Positions 37,434 to 46,122 of a DNA stretch of 64,000 bases are shown here, one piece after another. The notes beneath the pieces are model-generated. The model did no database searches and was not told where the DNA came from. It saw nothing but the letters and a program-made list of their open reading frames with translations. Every line of letters starts with the position of its first letter. Within the stretch, counting starts at the first letter, position 1. The position numbers and the translations under genes are program-made. Source of the DNA: Alphaproteobacteria bacterium (GTDB taxonomy: Bacteria > Pseudomonadota > Alphaproteobacteria > Micropepsales > Micropepsaceae); assembly GCA_017308375.1 (NCBI GenBank), contig JAFKEW010000068.1:62001-126000 (forward strand), given 5' to 3'.

Positions 37434-38993
37434 CTAGGCCCCTGCGTATTCGGTGCGAAGACGATTCTTGTCAATTTTGCCGGTCGGTGCCAATGGCATA
37501 TGCGCCACTTGAATCACCTGATCTGGAATCCACCAGTCGGCAACATTCCCGCGAAGTGCGTCCAACAGAGCCCTCTCGTTGAGGGTATGGCATTTCTGCG
37601 GCTCGACAACAAGAATTGGACGTTCGCCCCACTTCGGGTCATTCCGGCCGATGACCGCAACCAGCCCCACACCGGGTAACCGCCCAACGATTGCTTCGAT
37701 CTCTGCGGGATTGATCCACTCACCACCCGATTTGATCAGGTCTTTGGTCCGGCCAGAGATGGTCAGGTTGCCGGCATCATCAATCGTGGCAAGATCGCCC
37801 GTGTCGAAGTAGCCTTCTGCGTCCAACGCCTCTGCCTGGGCTTTAAAGTACCGGTCAACGACACTTGCCCCCTTCACCTTCAAATGCCCGGTAACATTCC
37901 TCTGCCGCGGCAGGGTGGCCCCTGCTGCATCCGTAAGCTTCAGATCGAGCCCGACCGAGGGACGGCCAGAAGCAATAGCGCGGGCGCGCCCTCGAGCGGG
38001 CGCGATGGTGCCAAGCGGTGAGAGCTCCGTCATGCCCCAACTGGTCTGTACACGCGCGCAAAGACGTTTCTCCATCCGTTCGATCAAAGCATCCGGACAT
38101 GTGGAACCGCCAATGATGACCCGCTCAAGTGTCGGCACGTCAGCACCGGTCGCATCGAGATAATCCAGTAGACCCTGCCACACCGTCTGCACGCCCGCCG
38201 CGACGGTTACACCTTCGTCGCGAATAAGCGTCGCCAACCACGCCCCGTCAGTCTGCCGGCCGGGCAAAACGAGCTTGGCTCCCGCTGCTGGTGCCGCGAA
38301 TGGAAACCCCCAGCCATTGGCATGAAACATCGGCACCGCCACGAGAACTGAATCAGCCGCGGTCAACGCAAACGCATCGGCCTGCAGGGCACGCAACGTA
38401 TGAAGATAATTGGAGCGATGGGTGTAGAGCACCCCTTTGGGGGCGCCCGTCGTTCCCGATGTATAACAAAGCCCCGCCGGTGCATCCTCGCTGAAATCAC
38501 CCCATCGCGCCTCGGCGCCGTAGCTTGCGAGCAGTGTCTCAACTGTGAACACCCGCTTCCCGGCAATCATGTGCAGCGACGCAGGGCTATCATCCAGTTG
38601 CACCACCACTTCTATGCTTGGGCAATGCTGTAGCAACGTCTGCGCCGAATCCTCCAGCCCGGCACCGACGGCCAGCACGCGATCCTCGGCTTCGTTCACC
38701 ATGGCCGCCAAATGCGCAACTGTGAGCCGCGGGTTCAGCGTATGACAGACGAACCCTCCGCCCATGGCCGCATAATATATTTCCAGATGGTGCTGCGTGT
38801 TCCATGCCAAAGTACCGACACGATCACCGGTGCAGAGCCCCAGCCTCGTCAACGCACCCGACAAACGATTGCTGCGCTGCCTCAGGGTCTCATAGCCAAC
38901 GCGCCCTGCCCCTGCCGTGACAATCTCGCGATCTCCCCACCACTTGGCAGCGTGATCGAGAAACTTGTCTATCGTGAGGGCATAAGGTTGCAT
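37434..38993 (-). CDS. AMP-forming acyl-CoA ligase
   Basis: The 519-residue enzyme belongs to the ANL superfamily (medium/long-chain fatty acid- or aryl-acid:CoA ligases). Visible motifs are the P-loop YTSGTTGAPKG (about 180), the TSWGMTELSPLG core (about 320), GYFDTGDLATID with the ATP-ribose aspartate (about 400) and the catalytic lysine in PTGKIDK near the end. It activates a carboxylic acid with ATP and CoA. It is in one unit with the TonB receptor upstream and TetR downstream, so it probably uses the acid released from the imported ester. I start at 38993 rather than at 39029. Confidence 0.92.
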   Translation of the reverse strand: MQPYALTIDKFLDHAAKWWGDREIVTAGAGRVGYETLRQRSNRLSGALTRLGLCTGDRVGTLAWNTQHHLEIYYAAMGGGFVCHTLNPRLTVAHLAAMVNEAEDRVLAVGAGLEDSAQTLLQHCPSIEVVVQLDDSPASLHMIAGKRVFTVETLLASYGAEARWGDFSEDAPAGLCYTSGTTGAPKGVLYTHRSNYLHTLRALQADAFALTAADSVLVAVPMFHANGWGFPFAAPAAGAKLVLPGRQTDGAWLATLIRDEGVTVAAGVQTVWQGLLDYLDATGADVPTLERVIIGGSTCPDALIERMEKRLCARVQTSWGMTELSPLGTIAPARGRARAIASGRPSVGLDLKLTDAAGATLPRQRNVTGHLKVKGASVVDRYFKAQAEALDAEGYFDTGDLATIDDAGNLTISGRTKDLIKSGGEWINPAEIEAIVGRLPGVGLVAVIGRNDPKWGERPILVVEPQKCHTLNERALLDALRGNVADWWIPDQVIQVAHMPLAPTGKIDKNRLRTEYAGA

Positions 38994-39068
38994 GAGCCTG
39001 TGAAAGGAACCTGAAAAGAATGCGGCCACCGACTGATCGCAACAGCCGGTGGCGATAGAAGAACCGGG

Positions 39069-41453
39069 TCAGAACGCCTTCGTGAGACGTATCCCAAACT
39101 GGCGCGGCGGTCCGGCATAGAGACCACCCGAATTGTTGGACGCCACATACTGCTTGTTCAAGACGTTGTCGCCATAGAGGGTGAAGAACCAACCACCAGT
39201 CTGATACTCGAGTTGCGCGCCGAGGAGATCGCGAACGCCCAGGCGATCACCGAGCGCCGGGTTATCGAATATCGATGCCCACTGCCCGGAAACATGAGCA
39301 AAGCTGACGCGCGGGGTCAACGTATCGCCACCGTCGAGAAGAAACTCGTATTGGGCGCCCAAATTATAAGTGGCACTGGGTGCGTAAGTGATTGGATTGC
39401 CCTTCACATTGACGCAGTAAATGCCCGGGCCACCCGTCGTGGGGTCGCAAACGCCAGTTGCAAGGCGGTTATACCTTGGATCGACAGCCCAGAAATGGGG
39501 CAGTGAACTCTTGAGCAAACCGACAGAACCAGTGAGCGAGAACTGCCCGAATGACGCTTGAGCTTCTCCTTCTACACCATAGATCTTGGTCTTGCCGGGA
39601 AGGTTGATTTCGTAGGTATTCAGCGGAACCGATGGATCGGACAATGTGATCTGAAAGCGGTCATATTCTGTGTAGAAAGCGTTCAGTTGGGTACGCAGGT
39701 GCCCATCAAACCAGGATGCCCTCTTCCATCCGACTTCATAGTCTGTGTCCGTCACCTTGCCAAACGGCGCGGGGCCGCCTACCGCCGACGTATAGGTGTT
39801 AAGGCCGCCCCCCGTGTAGCCTGTCGCTACGAACGCATAGAGGAAATCGCCTTCATTGACGGCCCAATCGATTGCGGCCTTATACGTGAGGGCGGAAGAT
39901 TTCTGGGTCTCGATATCGTTGTACGCTGTCGGTGTCAGCGTGGTCACGCCAAACCCGTTGCCGTAGTTCCAGAGATCCACATTGTTGTGGGAGCGGGTTT
40001 GCGTCCAGCGGCCTCCGAGTGAGACCGAAACGCCGCTTCCGAGCTTGGCTTCGATCTGACCGAATGCGGCAATGTCCTGGTTGGTCGTTTTCCCCTGAAT
40101 CGTCCAGGACGTGTATTGATAGAAGTTGCCTAGGTTGGGGGTTGGCCCACCTGGAAAACGTGGCCCAACCGCAATCCAGAATTGATACGGTGAACGCCAG
40201 TCGTAGTCGTTTTCCTGACCATACAAGCCAACCACCCAGGTGATCGGCTGGTTGTCCGGCGAAATCAGATTGAATTCCTGAGAATAAACGGTTTCACCAA
40301 CCGAATCGTAGAACGTCCAATTGTTGGTCGTGCCGAAATAGGGAAAGACGCCCGGATTGCCGTAATCCGTGCCATCCAGATCAGCTCTCCAGGCACCGAT
40401 ACCAACATTATAATCAGAGATGGATCGCAGCGTGATGCCACTCGGGAACACATAGTCCACCTTCAGGATCGTACGTTGCTCACGATCCAACCGGGCCATT
40501 GGTGCATTGGCCGTGACATGAAAGAGATTGCTGTCGTGATAGGGGTTTGTGAAACCGTATGGCGCTACCGAAGCACCAACAGGAAGAAGCTGTGAATATG
40601 GAATGGCCGGAGACGCGCCAAAGTCCTGATAGAGGGCATCGTATTTCAGCGAAACCGTCAGGGATTCGACAGGCTTCCACAAAACGCTCAAACGGCCGGC
40701 GACTTCCTTCAGATCGCCTGGATTGTAGCCGGGTTTGCAGCCCGCATACTTGGCATTGGGGCAGTTGTCCGCCGGATCGCGATCGATAATGCTATAAAAA
40801 CTGTCTCTCCTTTCACCAAATCCGGAGATGCGCACCGCCAGATTGTCCGTGATCGGAATATTGACCGCACCTTGCAACTGGACATCATTATAATTGCCGT
40901 ATTGCGCCTGGACATAACCATTATAACCGCCCCCAATCACGGGGTCGTTCGTCGTCACGAACACCGCGCCGCCGGTCGCATTCTGCCCTACGAAGGTGCC
41001 CTGCGGGCCGCGATAAACTTCGATGCTTCTGATATCGTAAAATGGCTCTGCCGTTATATAACCGGGAAAAGTCGATGCGCCGTCGCGGTAGGTGACCACA
41101 CCGACCGGCGTCTGCGTGTTGTGCTCACCCTTTCCAACGCCGCGAATGTTGAAATCGATTCCCTGCCCCAGATCATTGACCGTCAGATTGGGTGCGATGA
41201 ACTGCAGCGAATTGACGTTGATGACGTTCCGGTTCTGAAGATCATCGCCTGTCAGAACGCTCGCCGTTACCGGCGTTGTCATCAGATTTTCTACTCGGCG
41301 CTCTGCCGTAACCACCACGGTCTCGATGCCACCTCTGTCGCTGGCGGCAACCCCCGCTGTCGAAGATGTATCGGACGTGTCCGTCTGTGCATGAACTGCG
41401 TTGCAGCAAACAAGCGCCAGTACAGACGCCGACAAGCTTAGCGTGCGCCCCAT
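39069..41453 (-). CDS. TonB-dependent outer-membrane receptor
   Basis: The 794-residue precursor has a signal peptide (GRTLSLSASVLALVCCNAVHA), a TonB-box-like start (GGIETVVVTAERR), a plug domain (about 50-165, VPVTASVLTGDDLQ to GGAVFVTTNDP) and a 22-strand barrel ending in aromatic phenylalanine (IRLTKAF). A GGAGGG site sets the ATG at 41453. The receptor imports a compound across the outer membrane with TonB energy. Its context, not iron genes but esterases, a mannosidase and a CoA ligase, points to an organic nutrient. It heads the operon with the ligase and TetR. Confidence 0.94.
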   Translation of the reverse strand: MGRTLSLSASVLALVCCNAVHAQTDTSDTSSTAGVAASDRGGIETVVVTAERRVENLMTTPVTASVLTGDDLQNRNVINVNSLQFIAPNLTVNDLGQGIDFNIRGVGKGEHNTQTPVGVVTYRDGASTFPGYITAEPFYDIRSIEVYRGPQGTFVGQNATGGAVFVTTNDPVIGGGYNGYVQAQYGNYNDVQLQGAVNIPITDNLAVRISGFGERRDSFYSIIDRDPADNCPNAKYAGCKPGYNPGDLKEVAGRLSVLWKPVESLTVSLKYDALYQDFGASPAIPYSQLLPVGASVAPYGFTNPYHDSNLFHVTANAPMARLDREQRTILKVDYVFPSGITLRSISDYNVGIGAWRADLDGTDYGNPGVFPYFGTTNNWTFYDSVGETVYSQEFNLISPDNQPITWVVGLYGQENDYDWRSPYQFWIAVGPRFPGGPTPNLGNFYQYTSWTIQGKTTNQDIAAFGQIEAKLGSGVSVSLGGRWTQTRSHNNVDLWNYGNGFGVTTLTPTAYNDIETQKSSALTYKAAIDWAVNEGDFLYAFVATGYTGGGLNTYTSAVGGPAPFGKVTDTDYEVGWKRASWFDGHLRTQLNAFYTEYDRFQITLSDPSVPLNTYEINLPGKTKIYGVEGEAQASFGQFSLTGSVGLLKSSLPHFWAVDPRYNRLATGVCDPTTGGPGIYCVNVKGNPITYAPSATYNLGAQYEFLLDGGDTLTPRVSFAHVSGQWASIFDNPALGDRLGVRDLLGAQLEYQTGGWFFTLYGDNVLNKQYVASNNSGGLYAGPPRQFGIRLTKAF

Positions 41454-41533
41454 GATATTCCCTCCCCTGTCCGCCCATAGGCGGCCATGCACATTCCGGC
41501 ATGCATGCCAAAGCTGGCAGAAAGGCCGGGGTC

Positions 41534-41564
41534 TGTCAATATTCATTCACACATGGATGAATAT
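41534..41564 (-). promoter_or_regulatory. Operator and -35 element of the TonB-receptor operon
   Basis: ATATTCATTCA (41539-41549), CACA, TGGATGAATAT (41554-41564) form a 26-base near-perfect inverted repeat with 10 of 11 matched positions. Reading toward the receptor gene, TTGACAGA follows at once (TTGACA complement at 41534-41539), and the next bases also resemble the twin region at 29955-29971. The box is 86-111 bases upstream of the ATG, fitting a TetR-type dimer bound at or just above the -35. Confidence 0.7.
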
Positions 41565-41923
41565 CTTGTTCTACTGTCGGCGCGGCCGCAACGACGGTGA
41601 CGAGATTGCCTGAAGCCTGATCGGGATATTGTCGAACCAGGGGTAAAGATGGTTGGGAGGGGCTTCGAGCCATAGATGCCGAGAGAATTCGGCCATCGAT
41701 CTTCGACGTGTGAGCGTTCACGATCTGCTTTGCCGTACGGATGATGTTCGAGGCGACCGGTATCCTCATCCGCTGGCAGTTTGGCTGAATTCGATCGAGT
41801 CCGACCTGCCCATGACCACCCCGTTTCTCAGGGCGCATTCTTTCGCCTGCCGCTGGGCACTCCAGACCAGCCTGGAGGCTGCCGCCTGGTGTTAGCGCTG
41901 CTCGTCGACTGTGCTATTTCAGT
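41565..41923. other. No recognisable gene between the receptor operon and a small secreted relic
   Basis: Short frames exist on both strands, for example 41653-41895 forward, but none has a good ribosome site, a conserved-looking product, or resemblance to a family I know. The area carries part of the receptor promoter at its left edge and is otherwise empty to my eye. Confidence 0.4.
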
Positions 41924-42139
41924 TTAGATTTCATCCCACACCACGGCGCTGTGGCCCAAGGTCAGAACCGCTTCTTCAAGAGCATCGGCGTGCGTGGCCG
42001 CGGTCAGCGGAACGGGCTTCGTCCATCCGACAAGCGGCGCGGGCAACGCCTTGTCCATGGCGGGGCAAGCTGCAGGCGCCGCTGCCCATACCGGCAGCGG
42101 TTGAAAGAAGAGCGCTATCGCGAACAGGATTTTGCGCAT
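41924..42139 (-). pseudogene. Amino-terminal piece of a secreted protein
   Basis: From the ATG at 42139 the frame gives a clean signal peptide (MRKILFAIALFFQPLPVWAA) followed by PAACPAMDKALPAPLVGWTKPVPLTAATHADALEEAVLTLG and a stop. The mature part looks like the first quarter of a longer periplasmic protein, so I read this as a truncated gene, though a genuine 71-residue secreted peptide cannot be excluded. The adjacent DNA on either side gives no continuation. It diverges from the hsp20-lon operon. Confidence 0.5.
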
Positions 42140-42346
42140 TCCGGGAATCCCGACGGATTTCGTAATGTCCATTCAACTACAACGCAGCGCGCCGAAAAAG
42201 TCCGCTGTGGAATAAGCGGTCAAATCCGGCGCACACACGGCTGCTGATCAGTATAGATCTCTCTCGGGGCATGAACACATGCCTCGCTCGGCTTGAAGTG
42301 TCTTCCGGAAAAGTATGGAATTGATAAGAGTAAAAGGGAGCACGCG

Positions 42347-42763
42347 ATGAGCGACCGGTTTCCGCGAAGCTGGATGTGGTCCGAAGCGGTGGACATGCTG
42401 ACGCGCGCGGAGCGTTTGCACCGCCAATTCTTTGAACCGCGTCGCGGACCCGCTGGCCCGGCCTGGGAACCACCGGTGGACATCATCGAAACGGAAACCA
42501 AAATCCTGATTTTCGCCGCCCTTCCCGGCGTAAGCCCCGAAAATGTGGACGTTGCGATTGACGGTGACCTTTTGGCCATTTCGGGATCGCGGCATCTGCC
42601 GCCCGAGCTTGCAACAGCCGCCATTCACCGTCTTGAACTTCCCCAAGGGCGGTTCAGCCGGCATGTTCCCCTGCCCCCCGGATACTATAACGGCATTGAA
42701 AGAACGTCGATTGACGGCTGCATCGTCATCACGCTTCACAAAGCGGAGCGTGGCCGTGGTTGA
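42347..42763 (+). CDS. Small heat-shock protein (Hsp20/alpha-crystallin)
   Basis: A 138-residue chaperone with a central alpha-crystallin domain (about residues 40-130: PPVDIIETETKILIFAALPGVSPENVDVAIDGDLL to GYYNGIERTSIDGCIVITL). AAAGGGAG ends six bases before the ATG. Small heat-shock proteins bind partly unfolded proteins. Its stop codon lies inside the lon gene that follows, so the two are co-transcribed and translationally coupled, an arrangement that joins holding and degrading of damaged proteins. The usual carboxy-terminal IxI motif is replaced by a short HKAERGRG tail. Confidence 0.93.
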   Translation: MSDRFPRSWMWSEAVDMLTRAERLHRQFFEPRRGPAGPAWEPPVDIIETETKILIFAALPGVSPENVDVAIDGDLLAISGSRHLPPELATAAIHRLELPQGRFSRHVPLPPGYYNGIERTSIDGCIVITLHKAERGRG

Positions 42764-45137
42764 CACACAAACGAATGATCCCGCCGGGGGCACCACCGGG
42801 AATCCATTGCCATCGGATGCGCTTATCATCGTACCGGTACGCAATATGGTCCCGTTTCCCGGTGTTGCTTTCCCGGTGACCATTGCCGGTCCCCGGTCAT
42901 TGGCGGCCGCACAGCAAGCCGTCCGGCAGCAGCAGCCGGTCGGCATAGTGATGCAACGAAACACAGAAATTGCCGACCCCACGGCGCTTGACATGCATCG
43001 TATCGGAACGGTGGCCAGTGTCATACGCTATCTCACCGCCCCGGATGGCTCGACACATCTGGTTTGTCAGGGTGAGCAGCGCTTTCAAATCCTCGAATTT
43101 CTCGATGGCTGGCCCTTCATGGCGGCGCGCGTCCTGCGCATTTCCGAGCCCGCCACATCGTCATCGGAAATTGAAGCGCGCTTTTCGATTTTGAAGCAGC
43201 AGGCCATGGAGTCCCTGCAATTGCTGCCACAGGCGCCGGCCGAACTGGTTGCGGCCGTTCAGGCTATCGATACGCCCGGCACGCTTGCCGATCTCGCAGC
43301 AACCTATATGGACATCAAGCCGGAGGAGAAGCAGGAAATTCTCGAAACAATCGACGTTTCGGCAAGAATGGAGAAAGTGTCGAAGCTTCTCGCCCATCGG
43401 ATCGAAGTTCAACGCCTGTCACAGGAGATCGGGCAGCAAACGAAAGCCGCGCTGGACGAACGCCAACGCGAAGTTCTGTTGCGCGAACAGATGGCAGCAA
43501 TCCAACGCCAGCTTGGCGAAGACGGCGAACACGGAAAGGCTGCGGAAATTGCGGAGCTTTCCGAGGCCATCACCAGGGCGAAAATGCCGCGCGAGGTGGA
43601 AGATCAAGCCCGCAAGGAGTTGAAGCGGCTGGAACGGATGCCGGAGGCCGCCGGCGAATACAGCATGGTGCGCACCTATCTCGATTGGCTGATCGAGTTG
43701 CCGTGGGCATTGCCGGAAGAAGCGCCGATCGACATTGCGGAGGCCCGGCGCATTCTCGATGCGGATCATTACGGGCTGGAAAAGATAAAGCAGCGTATCG
43801 TCGAATATCTGGCGGTTCGCAAACTGGCGCCCGCTGGAAAGGCACCCATCCTTTGCTTTGTCGGCCCGCCGGGTGTGGGCAAGACTTCGCTCGGGCAATC
43901 TATCGCACGTGCAATGAAACGAAAATTTGCCCATGTCAGCTTGGGCGGTGTGCATGACGAAGCGGAAATCCGCGGCCACCGGCGCACCTATATCGGCTCG
44001 CTCCCTGGCAACATCATTCAGGCCATTCGCAAGGCTGGCACGCGCAATTGCGTGATGATGCTCGATGAAATCGACAAGCTGGGCGCAGGCATACAGGGCG
44101 ACCCGAGTGCCGCCTTGCTGGAAGTGCTCGACCCCGAGCAGAACGCGACATTTCGCGACAACTACCTCGCCGTGCCCTTCGATCTCAGCCGGATCGTGTT
44201 CATCACGACGGCAAATGTTCTGGATACGATTCCGGGGCCCTTGCGGGACCGCATGGAAATCATCGGCCTCAGCGGTTACACGGCGACAGAGAAATTCGAA
44301 ATCGCCAGGCGTTATCTTGTCCGCCGGCAAATGGAAGCCAATGGCCTGAAGGATGGCCGCGTGGAGCTGAGCGATGATGCAATCCGCAACATCATCGATC
44401 ACTATACGCGTGAAGCCGGTGTGCGTGGCCTGGAGCGGCAGATCGGCAGGGTCTTGCGTCATGCGGCGGTGCGGATTGCCGAAGGACAGGCCGCCTCCGT
44501 GCATATTGAAGCAGCCGATCTCCAGGAGGTGTTGGGGCCGCCTGTATATGAGGATGAAGTCGCGCTCAGGACCAGCGTACCCGGCGTGGCGACAGGCCTT
44601 GCCTGGACGCCGGTCGGCGGCGATATCCTGTTCATCGAAGCCACCCGGATTCCGGGGAATGGCAGGCTGATCCTGACCGGCCAGCTTGGTGAAGTGATGC
44701 GTGAAAGCGCACAGGCCGCGCTGAGTGTGGTGAAAGGGTCCACGGCCTCACTTGGTATCGATCCCGCACGCTTCGAGAAAAGCGATATTCACATCCATGT
44801 GCCGGCCGGTGCGACACCGAAAGACGGGCCGAGTGCCGGAGTTGGAATGTTCATGGCCCTGACATCGCTCATGACAGACCGCACCGTGCGGAGCGATACC
44901 GCCATGACCGGAGAAATCAGCCTGCGCGGGTTGGTTTTGCCCGTGGGCGGGATCAAGGAGAAAATTACCGCGGCCGCGCGGGCCGGTATCAAGCGCGTGA
45001 TGCTGCCCGCACGCAATCGGAAAGACTATGACGACATTCCAAAGGAAGCGCGCGACCAATTGGAATTCATCTGGCTGGAACATGTGACGGACGCCGTCAC
45101 CGCAGGCCTTGCACCGGCCCAACCGGATTCAGTCTGA
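42756..45137 (+). CDS. lon: Lon-type ATP-dependent protease (GTG start)
   Basis: I place the start at the GTG at 42756, which has an AGCGGAG site seven bases upstream and gives 793 residues; another GTG at 42750 has no room for a ribosome site. The protein has the Lon amino-terminal domain (about 20-205), an AAA+ domain with Walker A GPPGVGKTSL (about 370) and the catalytic serine/lysine pair in DGPSAGVG (Ser near 693) and GGIKEK (Lys near 734). It degrades misfolded and regulatory proteins in the cytoplasm. The first codons overlap the hsp20 stop. It is likely one of two Lon copies, specialised to stress. Confidence 0.95.
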   Translation: MVDTQTNDPAGGTTGNPLPSDALIIVPVRNMVPFPGVAFPVTIAGPRSLAAAQQAVRQQQPVGIVMQRNTEIADPTALDMHRIGTVASVIRYLTAPDGSTHLVCQGEQRFQILEFLDGWPFMAARVLRISEPATSSSEIEARFSILKQQAMESLQLLPQAPAELVAAVQAIDTPGTLADLAATYMDIKPEEKQEILETIDVSARMEKVSKLLAHRIEVQRLSQEIGQQTKAALDERQREVLLREQMAAIQRQLGEDGEHGKAAEIAELSEAITRAKMPREVEDQARKELKRLERMPEAAGEYSMVRTYLDWLIELPWALPEEAPIDIAEARRILDADHYGLEKIKQRIVEYLAVRKLAPAGKAPILCFVGPPGVGKTSLGQSIARAMKRKFAHVSLGGVHDEAEIRGHRRTYIGSLPGNIIQAIRKAGTRNCVMMLDEIDKLGAGIQGDPSAALLEVLDPEQNATFRDNYLAVPFDLSRIVFITTANVLDTIPGPLRDRMEIIGLSGYTATEKFEIARRYLVRRQMEANGLKDGRVELSDDAIRNIIDHYTREAGVRGLERQIGRVLRHAAVRIAEGQAASVHIEAADLQEVLGPPVYEDEVALRTSVPGVATGLAWTPVGGDILFIEATRIPGNGRLILTGQLGEVMRESAQAALSVVKGSTASLGIDPARFEKSDIHIHVPAGATPKDGPSAGVGMFMALTSLMTDRTVRSDTAMTGEISLRGLVLPVGGIKEKITAAARAGIKRVMLPARNRKDYDDIPKEARDQLEFIWLEHVTDAVTAGLAPAQPDSV

Positions 45138-45162
45138 ATACGCGGTCAAACTTGCGGAGGGC

Positions 45163-45188
45163 ATGCCGGTTTCCGGCCACACCGGCAT
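45163..45188 (+). terminator. Hairpin after lon
   Basis: ATGCCGGT (45163-45170) and ACCGGCAT (45181-45188) form a perfect 8-base stem with a ten-base loop 26 bases after the lon stop. There is no T-tract, so intrinsic termination is uncertain. Confidence 0.5.
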
Positions 45189-45226
45189 CGGCGGCATTTG
45201 CAAGCACCGGCCGGGAACAACCCGAT

Positions 45227-45255
45227 ATCGCGCCACGGGTTCACCATGGCGCGAT
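45227..45255. terminator. Second hairpin between convergent lon and SRPBCC genes
   Basis: ATCGCGCCA (45227-45235) and TGGCGCGAT (45247-45255) form a perfect nine-base stem with an eleven-base loop, between two converging genes. Together with the hairpin at 45163 it probably insulates the two operons, although neither has a clear T-tract. Confidence 0.5.
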
Positions 45256-45265
45256 TGCCGATGCG

Positions 45266-45709
45266 CTATTCGTTGATCTCCGGCTCCACAAGGCTGGCCA
45301 GGTTCTTCAGCGATTCCTGCCAGCCGAGGTAACAGGCTTCCGGCGGGATGAGATCGGGTATCCCCTCCTGCACGACGTTGAGTTCGGTGCCGACCGAAAC
45401 TTTCTTCAGCGTCACGGTCACCTGCATGGCGCCGGGCATATTGGGGTCGTCGAATGTGTCGGTGTAGCGCAGCCGTTCATTCGGTACCAGTTCGACATAT
45501 TTGCCGCCGAAGGAATGACTGTTGCCGGTGGTGAAATTCCGGAACGACATTTTGTAGGTGCCGTCCGTAACTGGTTCATGATGATGAACGGTACAGGCAA
45601 AACCGTTGGGCGGCAGCCATTTGGCAAGCGCGTCCGCCTCCAGAAAGGCGCGATAGACTTTTTCCGGCCCGGTTGCCAGAACGCGGTGCAAACGTACGGT
45701 GTTCGGCAT
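45266..45709 (-). CDS. SRPBCC/AHSA1-domain protein
   Basis: The 147-residue protein has the START-like AHSA1 fold, with VYRAFLEADALAKWLPPNGF, GGKYVELVPNERLRYTDTF and the end GWQESLKNLASLVEPEI. Such proteins bind hydrophobic ligands or, as Aha1-like domains, act in chaperone contexts; many sit in regulator operons with YCII proteins. It lies 47 bases after a YCII-like gene and a TetR regulator in the same direction, so it is probably induced with them by a small toxic compound. No ligand can be inferred. Confidence 0.85.
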   Translation of the reverse strand: MPNTVRLHRVLATGPEKVYRAFLEADALAKWLPPNGFACTVHHHEPVTDGTYKMSFRNFTTGNSHSFGGKYVELVPNERLRYTDTFDDPNMPGAMQVTVTLKKVSVGTELNVVQEGIPDLIPPEACYLGWQESLKNLASLVEPEINE

Positions 45710-45756
45710 GGTCGTTTCTCCTTGGTGTGAATGGGCGGAACGAATTCCGCCGCCGA

Positions 45757-46122
45757 TCAGCGCCCCGGTATCGGCAGAACCGGCATGACTTCGACAGCTT
45801 CGCCCGGAAAGATGGTGAAATGCGGGTGCTTCTCGAACAGCTTCGCGGCCGCCTCATGCGACGGTGCCTGCACAACCATGAAAGCGCCCATCGCATTGCT
45901 CACATCCGCGATGCCGCCGGCGCTGACTTTCTTCGTCTTGCCCAGCGGGCCGCCCATGGCGGCAATGGCCGCCTGGTGCTTTTCGGTCCATGCCTGCCAC
46001 GCGGCCACGCCTTGCTGCTCCCTCTTCTGCCGTTCGGCGTCGGAAAGCGCCTGCCATTCGGTCATGCGCGGGCTGGTCTTGCTGCCGAGAAATACGGCGA
46101 GATAGGTCTCGTTCGTGCTCAT
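45757..46122 (-). CDS. YCII-related domain protein
   Basis: The 121-residue protein resembles YCII/YciI-like alpha+beta-barrel proteins: it has MTEWQALSDAERQKREQQGVAAWQAW, a variable middle and the typical ending VSNAMGAFMVVQAPSHEAAAKLFEKHPHFTIFPGEAVEVMPVL. The fold is often found with SRPBCC proteins in small inducible operons; the catalytic activity is unclear. It starts inside the TetR gene (ATGA overlap) and precedes the SRPBCC gene by 47 bases. Confidence 0.85.
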   Translation of the reverse strand: MSTNETYLAVFLGSKTSPRMTEWQALSDAERQKREQQGVAAWQAWTEKHQAAIAAMGGPLGKTKKVSAGGIADVSNAMGAFMVVQAPSHEAAAKLFEKHPHFTIFPGEAVEVMPVLPIPGR

